DNA of 64,000 nt, taken from positions 19,888,501 to 19,952,500 of the forward strand of contig JAWQUS010000010.1 in the NCBI GenBank assembly GCA_036365455.1, written 5' to 3'. The notes under the pieces are model-generated. The model was not told the DNA's origin. It saw only the letters and a program-made list of their open reading frames with translations, and did not search any database. Shown one piece after another: positions 1 to 10,444 of this stretch; the first letter of the stretch is position 1, and every line of letters starts with the position of its first letter. A program made the translations under genes and the position numbers. The stretch is from Macrosoma leucophasiata. Its lineage: Eukaryota > Arthropoda > Insecta > Lepidoptera > Hedylidae.

Positions 1-176
1 TTTTCCCCAGGTTCAACTGAATTTGCTATTTCATCTTGTATATCTAGTGTGATATTCAGTTCTGAGTGATTTGCTAAATCGGTATCCTCAGTTTCCTCAA
101 TAAGAATATCATTTCTGTGATATTGCTCTGAATTCTCTATGTCCGATAAGTCTATTTCGGTGTGTTCTTCCACCAT
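1..176 (-). CDS. N-terminal exon of an unrecognised acidic protein, runs off the window
   Basis: Read on the minus strand, an ATG at 176-174 in a good start context (CGCCATGG) opens a frame of 58 codons without a stop to the window edge. The product begins MVEEHTEIDLSDIENSEQY and is rich in Asp, Glu, Asn, Ser and Ile. There is no signal peptide, no membrane segment and no cysteine in the visible part, which suggests an intracellular, largely disordered acidic N-terminus. I do not recognise the family. The sequence upstream (177-360) changes abruptly to AT-rich noncoding DNA with GC motifs, as expected of a 5' end. A chance open frame of this length is possible, but the start context, the even codon use and the upstream motifs favour a real gene. 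Confidence 0.6.
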   Translation of the reverse strand, partial: MVEEHTEIDLSDIENSEQYHRNDILIEETEDTDLANHSELNITLDIQDEIANSVEPGE

Positions 177-285
177 GGCGATAAACAACAATCACTATGT
201 TATTAAATATTATTAATCAATAAATTAAACTATGATACAGTATAAAATTACATCGTAATTAATGTACAAAAATAATCTTGTCTTG

Positions 286-350
286 ATCTGGCGCACAGAA
301 CATACTACTCTCTTAATCTGGCGGACTGACTGCTGACTGGCGCGAAACAA
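286..350 (-). promoter_or_regulatory. Possible promoter-proximal region with E2F-like motif
   Basis: Three short GC motifs stand out in AT-rich DNA about 110-175 bases upstream of the minus-strand start codon at 176: CTGGCGCAC, CTGGCGGAC and CTGGCGCGAAAC. On the gene strand the last reads GTTTCGCGCCAG, which matches the core of the E2F/DP site (TTTSGCGC). The position suits a promoter or 5' UTR of the gene at 1-176. Use as a promoter is inference. Confidence 0.3.
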
Positions 351-481
351 ATAAATAAAAAATTGATTTTTTTTTTAAAGTTTATTCATGACCGTAGATA
401 CAGAGTCTTTCAGTCGTATACATATTGAATTTCACATTTCTTTAAATTAATGAATATCCATATGCAAGTGACGATGATTAA

Positions 482-882
482 ATGCTTCCAAGAGAGTTTT
501 GGCGGGAACCTTGAAAGAGGCGTATGGTGCTCTTATTTTATTTAATTTTCTTGGTGTATTTTTAAGTTATATTGAATAAAATTGGTGGCATTTTGTTTGA
601 TATAGGTTTATTACAGTGCCCGTATAAAGTGAAATAGAATAACAGGTTGCCTCCAAAACTTCAATGTAAATGTTCTGGTAAAGTAGCCATCGCTTTACTC
701 GAATAACTTGACTGTAACTCACTTGACTGACATATTATACTTGATACTTACTTATCATACTTGATGACTATATTATGCTGGCTTTTACGCTGCTTGGATA
801 AATAGGAAGTATCGTTTTACTTGACACTGGCAATATAAATAATAGCGATGCCATAATACCAAAAAAAAAATGCTTCCATGAG
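482..882 (+). mobile_element. Poly(A) retroposon, copy 1, with target-site duplication
   Basis: The element at 495-869 starts AGTTTTGGCGGGAACC and ends in a run of ten A. It is bracketed by the direct repeat ATGCTTCCAAGAG (482-494) and ATGCTTCCATGAG (870-882), the mark of target-primed retroposition. A second copy lies inverted at 57361-57782 with a different duplication. There is no obvious tRNA-like head and no ORF. The start carries TTTTGGCGGGAA, an E2F-type site. It could be a SINE-like element or a processed copy of a polyadenylated transcript. Confidence 0.7.
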
Positions 883-904
883 GAATATGATGAGATGATG
901 GGGT

Positions 905-1140
905 GGCTCCAGTAAAGCGATGGGGACTTTACTAGGAGTTTTTACGAAGTTTTGGAGGCAATACGAAAAATCACTTTTCACTTCATAATATCACTTTCTT
1001 ACACTCGTGAACATTATCGAATGCTTTATGATAAAAATCCCACCATTTTTACACATAAAAACGCGACTATACACAAATTCCGAAAATAATATCACGCAGT
1101 GAGACAGCTCTTTTCCGCGTTCCCGCCAAAACCTCTTTCA
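905..1140 (-). repeat. Diverged inverted relative of the poly(A) retroposon
   Basis: On the minus strand this stretch begins near TTTTGGCGGGAA (1120-1131). About 160 bases on, it has TTGCCTCCAAAACTTC (946-961) and then a GTAAAGT...CCATCGCTTTACT block, all of which occur in the same order in the retroposons at 495-869 and 57361-57782. The DNA between these anchors differs. It may be an older copy, a relative of the source gene, or the source locus itself. Confidence 0.4.
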
Positions 1141-2006
1141 AAAAATTGCAACTGCAGACAGGGTTGCTAACGCTATCACTTCATATACCCCAAAAACCTA
1201 AGACCAAAATCTCCGGGGAATTTGAAAAATTTTGTTGAAATACAACTGAGACAAACGCGACAGCAAAAAAAAAGCGACTTTGGCCCTGCGTGACTTATAC
1301 AAATGTCATCCATTTTATTAAATTACAATTGTATGAGTACGCGCGATCAAAAAAAAATGCATTTGCCTAGCGAGAACTCTCAAAATTAAAATTACAACTT
1401 AAGAACTACACTAAAATACAACTTAAAGTAGATTTGTCAAAAGCCCCGCATTTTCTCCTCTTTAGTGTAAGTGTCAATCGGGGCTAATCCCCAATAATTA
1501 TCCACTCAGCTTGAAATTCCCCGCAATTTGGGGCATTCCCCACAAATTGGCAACCCTAGCTGCAGGTTGTCAGGCTGACAGTGACAAATGACAGCAAGGT
1601 GACCAGATTTTTTTAACTTTCTACAATATTCTTTAGTCTCCTAAATGCGCTTAATGCGCCCAAATTCTGCTAAATAATGTAATTTATCGCATTTTGTCGT
1701 TCATGAACAAAAATAAAAGAAAAAGCCTCCATAATAAACGAAGTTTATTTGATTTAAGACTGAATCTATTCTGCCAGCGATCGGATGAATAAGATATCCG
1801 GCAAGAATCTTTTCTTAGTACGTGAAGACGATCTTATCTGCAAGATGTCCTGCTATAAAACTGTTATTGTGACTCCATGGAAATAATAACAATAATTAAT
1901 AACTGAGTGCTCACTTCATTTTATTTAAAAAATCTAAAAGAACTTTCTAACATAACAACAAAGTTTATTTTTGAACAATACTGACACGGGCTTAGTTGGG
2001 CTTCTT
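1141..2006. other. No gene seen
   Basis: AT-rich DNA with short runs such as GGGGCATTCCCC. I see no coding region, repeat copy or terminal repeat in it. Confidence 0.5.
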
Positions 2007-2272
2007 CATAGAGCAACACGAGCCACCGGCCGGCGGACCGGAGGGGAGTAGCCTATAGAGCAACACCGGAGGAGAGTAGCCATATGCAGGCTTTCCCCTC
2101 TGTCAAAGTACAAGCCCAAATGGGTCTATACATATACATAAACAATTTCACGCACACATTTAAACATCTAGGCGACAGGCATAGGCCCACTTGGGCTTGA
2201 ACTTTGACAGAGGGGAAAGCCTGCATATGGCTCCCCTTCGGTCCGCCGGCCGGTGGCCCGTGTTGCTCTATG
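2007..2272. mobile_element. hAT-like MITE, copy 1
   Basis: A palindromic element starting CATAGAGCAACACG and ending GTGTTGCTCTATG, with long inverted arms (GCCACCGGCCGGCGGACC; CATATGCAGGCTTTCCCCTC). Three relatives lie at 16383, 37189 and 50115. No matching 8-bp duplication is visible at this copy. The left arm has a short internal duplication of the 'tagagcaacacc' end. No ORF of its own. Confidence 0.7.
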
Positions 2273-2423
2273 ATAGTAACTAACTGACAAGCACTAAGTG
2301 CTTAGTACTAAACCCGTGTAAACCTTGCATTAGAAAATGATTTTGAACGAGTTGCTTTTCCGGGTTGTACCTACCTAATTTACGGCTTCGTAATTTCTGA
2401 CACAGACACAGAAAACGTCTGCT

Positions 2424-2710
2424 GCCTCGTTAGCCTAGTGGTAGCAGGCCACTACTACTACGCTGAGGTCCTGGGTTCGATCCCGAGTATGGGGTTATCA
2501 GAGATAATGGTGTAATGTTCTTTGTCTCTGGTTCTATAGGGATTTTTCCATTTTCTGGAAACCCAGTACCTACCTCGAAGTTTGGTAATGTGCCCGCAGA
2601 TGTCAACGGGCTTGTTACCTGTTACACGGGCCCTTAGACTAAGTCCCTATAATCTAAGCATGGGCCAAAACATAACCGGCGAATCGTGGGTGTTTGCATT
2701 TATGATTTTT
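2424..2710 (+). mobile_element. tRNA-derived SINE, copy 1
   Basis: The head has a tRNA-like A box (TAGCCTAGTGGTAG) and B box (GGTTCGATCCC), spaced as in a Pol III promoter. It is followed by a body ending near ACCGGCGAATCGTGGGTGTT and a T-rich tract. Related copies are at 15105-15403 (minus) and 25408-25560 (plus). Confidence 0.75.
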
Positions 2711-2860
2711 TTTATTTTATTTTCAACAGATACATAATCAAGTAAACTTATAAACTAAAATCACATTAAACTGACGAAGCAGTTTGTTGGCAAGGTAAAA
2801 CTCAGTTCTTTACTATATGTACCTACCATAGCTGTTAATAAGACTTGATCTGGACAGCAG

Positions 2861-2929
2861 CTGTAATGCCCAAAGGGGATAGGTAAATGCATGAATTCAG
2901 CATTTACCTATCCCCTTTGGGCATTACAG
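2861..2929. repeat. Perfect 30-bp-arm hairpin
   Basis: The left arm 2861-2890 and right arm 2900-2929 are exact reverse complements of 30 bases, with loop ATGAATTCA. The arm contains GCCCAAAGGGGATAGG, related to a word seen in the tail of the tRNA-SINE family (CCCCGAAGGGGTAGG, about 15127). Probably a head-to-head fusion of two SINE tails or a small foldback element. Confidence 0.8.
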
Positions 2930-2942
2930 TCGTGAAGTTACG

Positions 2943-3560
2943 TTTTTTTCATGTGATAGTGGCAAACACGCATGCAATTCACATTGATGTTAAGTGATGA
3001 CCTTGATGACTGCAGCTTATAGACATTTACACAAACACAGAGGTCAAAATGCATATGCGTTGCCACCCTTAAAATCTTACCCTCTTATTCATAAACGTAT
3101 ATTAGATACGTTTTAACTATATCGCTTCTTTACAAGAATAATGTGACATTTCATATAGAACGATTTAGATGAAATTTCACGTTATTCTTGTAAGAATAAT
3201 GTTGCATTTCATAAAGAACGATTTAGATGAAATGTCACATTATTCTTGTAAAGAGGCGATATTATGTTTTGTCTTTGTCAGTTGCATTGTCAAATGTGCA
3301 GGATAGAAAAAGACAAAGGAGAGATTAGCAACACTTTAGCTAAAATACGTTTATGAATAAGGGGGTTAGTTGTTAAGTCTCTGTGGCAGGTGGCAGAGAA
3401 TATGTAATAATAATACCTACTATCTGTGATAAGTTATTACTGGGCCCCATGCATTACCATCTAACCTGAACACGATAGTGCTGAATCCTACCATTTCGCG
3501 GCATATAGAATAGGCAATAATGCGGTGGTGTCTGCCTACGCCCTTGAGTTAATATTTATG
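2943..3560 (+). repeat. Interspersed repeat R1, split by a nested MITE
   Basis: Parts 2943-3076 and 3366-3560 match the R1 family, whose best full copy here is 26583-26888. R1 core words are ACATTGATGTTAAGTGATGA, CTATAGACACCCACAC and GCCGGAAATTACA. The two parts are contiguous in R1 once the insertion at 3080-3365 is removed. Confidence 0.7.
3077..3368. mobile_element. Nested foldback MITE with TTA target duplication
   Basis: The element at 3080-3365 (286 bp) has terminal repeats CCCTCTTATTCATAAACG and, on the other strand, CCCCCTTATTCATAAACG. TTA flanks both ends (3077-3079, 3366-3368). The inner arms (TACAAGAATAATGTGACATTTCAT and its complement, read in part) also pair, and an inner segment is duplicated in tandem. 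A 3-bp TTA duplication fits PIF/Harbinger-type MITEs. Confidence 0.7.
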
Positions 3561-4099
3561 TAATGTAGGTTAATGCATGTTGTAGATTTGAAAGTGTTAA
3601 AATAATAAAAACACAGATATAAGTCACAATAAAATATAATTATCAGTTCCTGTTGAGTATCAAATCAACATTTATACATATACTTATCGCATTCTTATTA
3701 TATACATCTAATAAACCAATGTAACTATTCAATAATAAAATTACATTATACTGTACAAACACGATGTACGATTTTTATACCTACGTCAGTCTAAGAAGTA
3801 ATCGGAAATCACATAGAGGTTGGTTTGTATACTCAGTAGGTACAGTGCAGATATACAATTATACACACTTCGTGTTTTATTTAAAAAATATTTTATTAAA
3901 CATTTTTAAATTTATAGCATTAGATTTTTTTTAAATATGAAGTTAGGCATGTACAGTCAGTGAACTCACCGCTTATCCAAAATGCATATAATTTTGCATC
4001 ACCCCTTATCGCATATATCGTCTGGTTCCTCCGCAAAGCACTAAGCCGAGATTAGAACCCACAGCCTCCCTTAGGCAGTTACGTTTAATTAACTGTTAT
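3561..4099. other. No gene seen
   Basis: AT-rich spacer without a recognisable feature. Confidence 0.5.
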
Positions 4100-4232
4100 T
4101 TGTGGTGCCCCAGGAGTGGTAACGCATCAGCATTTTGAACTCTGGTCTTTCTGTGGGTGTCTATAGGCTGCAGTCATCACTTAACATCAATGTGAGCTGC
4201 ATGCTTGTTTGCCCCTTTCATAACATAATAAG
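4100..4232 (-). repeat. R1 repeat fragment
   Basis: Reverse-strand R1 piece with GTGGGTGTCTATAGGCTGCA and CATCACTTAACATCAATGTG. Truncated on its inner side. Confidence 0.65.
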
Positions 4233-5560
4233 AAGAAAAAGGCTAAGAGCGGCGAAGTAGACTAATCCCGCCTCGAGACGTGCTGCTTACACGAGACCAT
4301 ACAAAAAAACGCATAAATAATGGTGCTCATATGGTCACGTAGCGCCTGCATAACATACGTAGTTCCTGCATTATCTTCAACATATAACGCCGATAGATAG
4401 CTTTTATTATAAAAATTAACAGTTTGAAAGAAACGTATTTCTTATAAATCAAGTTACCTACTTCTTTAATCAACATCTCAGTGCATAATTAAGAAGACAA
4501 TAATACCTTTTGAGGATGACAGTATTAGGTAGGTAGGTATCTACATGGTATTATTTTCAACACCTTCAACCAAATTCAATTTGATTGAATAGCGCACTAA
4601 TTATAAGCGAAACATTCGCTTCGTTTTGCTTAGAATTTTTTTAACTTTAATGAAACAAATTGAATTAAGAGAAGGTAAGTAGCTAATAGGCCGGAACCTA
4701 ATTTAATTGACGAAACGTGATATAGCTGTATGGTATCTACGTTTAATAATAGGTACCTACAGTAGGTATATACAATTGCAACGAAGTTATTAGGTAATAA
4801 TAATATACTATAAGTATTCTGTGTTCATTAATACCTACTAGGTAGATATAACAAATTTTAAAGAGAAAGCTGTCTACTAAGTAGAAGATTAAGGCACATA
4901 GTCACGTTGTTACGTAGTGAAAAGTACGTAGGTAAGTTACGTATACCTACTGAAATTAAATAATGCTTTGTTGGTTAACAAGTTTATAATTTGGAATCTC
5001 TGTCTGAATCTCTCAAGATCAGAAATCTTATTATTATATTCATATATTCATAAATATTACGAAATAAAAATATTTACTGATGATTTAGTTTTGATTCTTA
5101 CATGCCTACATCACAAATATTTTTTTTTATTGTTAATGAATGTACGTTACTTTGATATGAAAAACATAGGGCACATTAAAATGAGGTAAATAATAATATG
5201 CACATCAATATTACATTCGCTGATTTTCATCTCATTTCAAGTAAGGCAACGACGTGTCATTAGGGAAGAAGACACCTCTGGAAATTCTATTCGGATAATA
5301 TAACATTCATAAACAAGTGTTATTATTGATGTTGTCACGATGTTGAAAGTTTAAAGCGAAGATAAAGCTTTAGAATATCACTCAAACGAATAATCCTTTG
5401 TTCTGGAGCATCAGCTCCCTGAGCTAAGTAGTTATAGGATACCTATAGAACACGTCATCGTGTATTTGCTACGTTTACGCTTACAGTTGGTCTGGTGACT
5501 TATCGTTGAGTTGATTACAAAATAATTCCCAGACACATTTGCTTCGTTTTCTGACATATT
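4233..5560. other. Spacer downstream of the Rho-like gene
   Basis: AT-rich DNA with many TAGGTA/TACCTA words. The open frame at 4968-5189 has low-complexity composition and no supporting feature. I see no gene. Confidence 0.5.
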
Positions 5561-5865
5561 ATCTTAAAATATTTAGGCAACTTGGCTAGGGCGGCTGGTC
5601 CTTAACAAGTACAGAAATTCAAATATTTTCTTATTTATATTTCTGTTTTTACAATTTCACACAACCAATTTTTCATTGATTTCTCTCCAATTTATCTTAC
5701 TGCGTTACATTTCTGTTTTAACTTTCAAATTAGATACAACATTTGATTATCAAAAATACATTTTGTTAACAAGAATACAAGATCACTGACAACCAACAAT
5801 TTCTCACATAAAACATTCAGAATTGTGTACAAAACAAGTAATAACTTAAAATAACAATTTTGAAA
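5561..5865 (-). other. Probable 3' UTR of the Rho-like gene
   Basis: AT-rich sequence directly after the stop codon. No canonical AATAAA is seen on the minus strand close to the stop. A TATAAA variant lies near 5636-5641. The transcript end is not determined. Confidence 0.3.
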
Positions 5866-6057
5866 CTATTTCAGACATAATAACTTCTTCCAAAACGGTC
5901 TTTTGGTTTGTATCACTGGCAGGCCAGCAAGGATGGCGGCGTCGAAGGCGTCCTTGAGCTGTTTCCTCGTCTTCGCTGATGTCTCCACATACACTGCGTT
6001 GATCTTGGCTGCTAATGTTCTCGCTTCATTTTCGGTCACTGCGTGTTCGCCACGAGC
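5866..6057 (-). CDS. RhoU: Rho-like GTPase last exon with G5 and C-terminal tail
   Basis: A 192-nt exon (63 codons plus TAG at 5868-5866) after acceptor cggttacag|GCTCGT, phase 0. It encodes the end of the Rho insert region, then NAVYVETSAKTRKQL (G5 SAK motif) and a last helix with FDAAILAG. It ends KRPFWKKLLCLK. The basic stretch plus Trp and one Cys, with no CAAX box, is the RhoU/RhoV type of membrane anchor. The last residue is Lys where vertebrate members have Val. Confidence 0.9.
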   Translation of the reverse strand, partial: ARGEHAVTENEARTLAAKINAVYVETSAKTRKQLKDAFDAAILAGLPVIQTKRPFWKKLLCLK

Positions 6058-9000
6058 CTGTAACCGATGAAGCGGAAAGTAAAAAAATGCTTTCAATCTT
6101 ACATAAAGAGGATTGTATGCTGTAGGCACCTTAGAAGACACTAGAAGCAAAGTTTGCTTATGCTTCACCTTGAATGGCCTTAAGAGAACTTGGAAATTTA
6201 CATTACAAATAAATTTACATTTGAATTTACCTTTTATCGGCATTAAAATTTTGTTGTTTACTTTCATTATAAGTACATATTTATTGAGGACTCTTTCCTG
6301 TTGGTTCTCTTTCATTATTTACTATGAAGTGATGACTCTAAATATCTTAAGTAATCTTGGAAATTTACAACAATTGGGGCCTACATTTCTTGAGATTTCT
6401 TGGACTAAGATTGTAGTATCTATGTTCACGGAGATCAGTATACATTATCGTACCATAGAGCTGGGTGTAACCAGCACCGCTTAAATAACAAAGGAAAACA
6501 GTAGGTACTTATAGTTTTGTCCAATCACTTCAGTTTTCAAATAGCAGTTAGGTAAAGCTTTGTATCTTTTGTTGTTTAATTTATATACTACCAGCTACTG
6601 GCCCCGGTTTGGCCATGGGTATAACCCAGATACCGACTGTATAGCGCCGTCTAAAGGGCTGATTTGTGAATCTAAACCATCCAGAGCGCCACACCAAACG
6701 CATACAAAAAAAAACATTCAAATCGGTCCAGCCGTTTAGGAGTTCAGTGACATACACACGTAGCTACAGTAGTAGGTATTTTATATACCTTTAAAGATAT
6801 GGCTAAATTATTCCACTGACATAATTAAAAATACGTAAGAGCCTACCACCTACTTGATTGGATTTTTTGGATAATTCGCTCGCATAACTCGTATCGGCTG
6901 CGTTTACAATTTTCGCCGACAGGAGATAAGAAACCAAGTGAAATGAAAATTGCACATCGAAGGCATTCATTATAGGCAATATTTAAATCCACGCTGATTA
7001 CGTTGAAAGTCGTTATGGATCAAGAGATATTTTTACAAAGATTAGGTTGGTAAGATTATTTACTCCAACAGTCAAGATTCATTGTTGATTGTGTTGTAGA
7101 TTGTAGTGCTGTACCTACCTTGTGTTTAACACTACATTATTCTACTAAGATGGTAATTGATGGGCACCAGTGGCGACTCTAGATTTTTGGTTTGAACTTG
7201 AACCTTCTTTGGGCATATGTACCTGTCTACATTCTTTTCTTGACTATGTTTTGTGGAGATTTTATTTCAGGCATTCACTAAAACTATACCTACTTACCAA
7301 CATTCTTCACCATCTATATACCTATATAAAAATCAATTGCAAACTCGAGAACGGTTGGACCGATTTGGCTAATTTTGGTTTTGAATGATTTTTGGAAGTT
7401 CAGGGAAGGTTTAAAAGGTAAAAAAATATGAAGGAATTGAAGGGAAATAGTAAAAAACCAAATTTTCATTTTCCCATACAAATAGTCCGTATTTATCAAA
7501 CCATTGACACATTATTTCATTCTGAGGCAATACAAAGTTGGCTGGGTCAGCTAGTTTTTTAATAAAAATCTCAAAAATAACAAAAAAATATTATTTTCTC
7601 ATTAAGTAAACTACAAATCATCAAATTGCACTGCAAAAGTAAACCAACATGAAGCGTCAAGCTTTCATCGTTTAAAAAAAACAAGAACTTACTCTCAAAG
7701 TCTGTATAACACGTCCATCAAGTGCCAGATCGCTCTGCGTGCCGACCAGGATCAAGGGTGCGTTGACACCGGCGACCGCCTTCGTCCACCGCTCCGCCAC
7801 CGACCTGAACGTCTCCGGCCGCACCACGGAGAAGCACAGCATCAGCACGTCGGTACCCGGGTAACAGAGCTCACGGAGCTCTGACATCGAATCCTGTAAT
7901 GACAAAAAAGCCTCCATTTATAACGTTATCTTCGTAACTAAGGCCTTATTTCTTTAGACACGACAACGTCTTTTAAATCGTTAATCGCCGGCTGCATGCA
8001 CGAAAAAGTGTCACGTTCCTGAGCCGAGCGTGCAAGCGAGAGCGTGAAACAAGCAATAGAGAGGTACGATCGCCCTAAGCGTTTGGACTTGGAGATCGGC
8101 ATGTGACGGATCTATGTTCAATATTGATAAAAGTTATCACGTCTTAGGAATCGGCGCGGCGTGCATGTATGAAGAGAATGATGAATTTGGAAGAAGCACG
8201 GGTGGTGTGAGTACCGTAATATCCAGCGCTCCACACTCTCTCCCTACCCCATAAGGGACTTGGCGGGAAGATACGTATAGCAGTATAGTATCCGTATAGT
8301 AGATGATACGTTGATCGGTTGAATACGTAAAGTAAAGTTATCAGCTTTACCGACAACCAATTTTTTCATGCAATAATGATGGCAAACAAGCATGCAATTC
8401 GCATGGATGGTAAGTGAATACTGTAGTTTACAGACAAAAAATACAAAGGTCCAAAAATGCAGGTGCGTTGCCACCCTTGAGGAAGTTACGAGTATTTTGC
8501 CTCTGTGACCGTGATAGTGATTACGGCGTAAGTAGAGTGTTTCGGGTTTCCACGACGACTCGCCAGTTCTTTATGTTTGTCATGGTTTACATATTCTCCT
8601 TCCATCTTTTATTTTGCCGTATGCATATCCGGAACAGTCATGCACGCTTAAATGTCTTTGCCTTTGGCGGCGTCGTGTGGCGGGTTGCTCACTTCCCTCT
8701 AAAATGGTCGAGGAGGGCAATGGCTGTCACATGCGTCATACTCGTGAACGGGTGCTGTTGGTGGGGACTGGTCTGTTCTGGATTGCAGGGGCTACATCAC
8801 ATTTAGTAGATAGCAGTTTATTTGCATCTATGCTATGGACGTTGACATTATTTGATTTTTCACGATAATCTGTACTAGATTTAAGCTCTCATTTAAAAGA
8901 GCTCTTACTGAGTTTGTTGGGTAGCGGAGTTCTTCTCAGTAGTGACTGCACTTGGAACTCTGCTAAGTGAATAACATTGATCTTGACGAATAAGTTTTTC

Positions 9001-10403
9001 TTTTTCTTCATTTATTATCATTGAAGGAATTGAAAAGTTTTATGATTATTATGTTTTAACCAAAAAGTTTAAATTTTAATTTTTAATTTACTATTAATAT
9101 TTGATTTTGCTTTTACTATATGTAATGGTTATTCGCTCTAGGTAGTTTATGATTTATTGACGTTTTGAAAGTATCTGTAAAGATCTATTCGAAATAAAAA
9201 TATTTTCTTTCTGCTTGTGGTAAAACTATTGTCAAACACCGGGCACATTTCCCTTACTCTCTAATGCAAAATTTCAACAAATATGTAGATACCTACTTAG
9301 TCCTTACTACCCTACTGGCAAAGAAGCACACAATTTACATTAATAGGTAGGTACCCAGTAAGTGAATTAAAAACTGTACTACAGGTACAGCTAGGGCTTA
9401 TAAATACCTATATACATAAAAACTAGAGATTTCAATGTAGCTACTTAGATGCATTGTCAGGCATGTCATGCGGCCTAAGTTCAACATAGGTACCTAGTAA
9501 TGTCATCTTCGTGATCGACCACGCGGTTATTAATAAACTCTAGATTAACGTAGGTACAACATTTTATCCGTCCACGTATTTTTTTTTAAGTCATGAAGTG
9601 GCAAACTAGCATACAGACCATACAGTTTACATTGATGTTAGTACTTAGGTACCGTATAGTACGGTACAGTATTAGTACTGTACCTACTATACTACTACCA
9701 TCTTAAAACCATCTACGTCAAACCAGAGATTTAGATTTAGAGGCCTAAGGTATTATGTCTTTGTGCCGGAAATTACGGAGCCATTTTTTACCACCGGCCG
9801 GCACTCGATAATGCTGCCCATTACCATTTAGCGGCAAGTAAATCAAGCAATGCGATGGGGCCTACACCTTAATTTGTTTACCTACTTATCTAAAAATCAT
9901 CAAAATGTATTAAAAAAAACAACGATTAGAGAGCGCGTGCTAACACAAAAGTCCACGAAATCATGGGTGAAAGTTATTTCATTGAAAGAGCGCGCCAACC
10001 AACAATTCGACGGCCATTTCTGGTTGCTCCAATGATAAATCGACCGAAACAGTTGCGCAATTTTAATAACTATCACGTTCGTTATGATCGAACCATAAAG
10101 GATGAGGTGTATTGCGAACTTGATGGAAGTTTTAATAGCTTTGGACAGACAGCATTGCGATACAAAGTGGCTCAGTGTTCAGATTATGATCCATGGCGAA
10201 ATGTTTTTTGCCGCCACAAGTGTCATGTTACAATGATTAATGCAATGCTTGTTTCTTTCTTCATCAATTACCTACTGATTTAATAGAACTAATCCACTCG
10301 ATAGAGAAGAGCGTGTAGTTAGAAAAAGGAAAAGAAAATAAAATGCGGGACTTGAACCTACGACCACGGGACTTCTAGTCCAGCCGCTCCAATCCAAATA
10401 TTA

Positions 10404-10444
<41 letters not shown>

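Noticed and set aside
2424..2495. A true tRNA gene
   Set aside because: It is followed by a repeat body shared with two other loci, so it is a SINE head.
6113..6484. 123-codon plus-strand ORF overlapping the last Rho intron
   Set aside because: It is AT-rich, without any recognisable motif, and lies in intron sequence opposite the well-supported gene.
8414..8868. Overlapping plus-strand ORFs of 130 and 84 codons
   Set aside because: They begin inside an R1 repeat fragment and show no domain. Overlapping frames with similar openness suggest chance.
9220..9260. Minus-strand words that translate to PVFDNS, like switch I of a Rho protein
   Set aside because: The position is between exons already placed in order, the flanks are noncoding and there are no splice signals, so it is coincidence.
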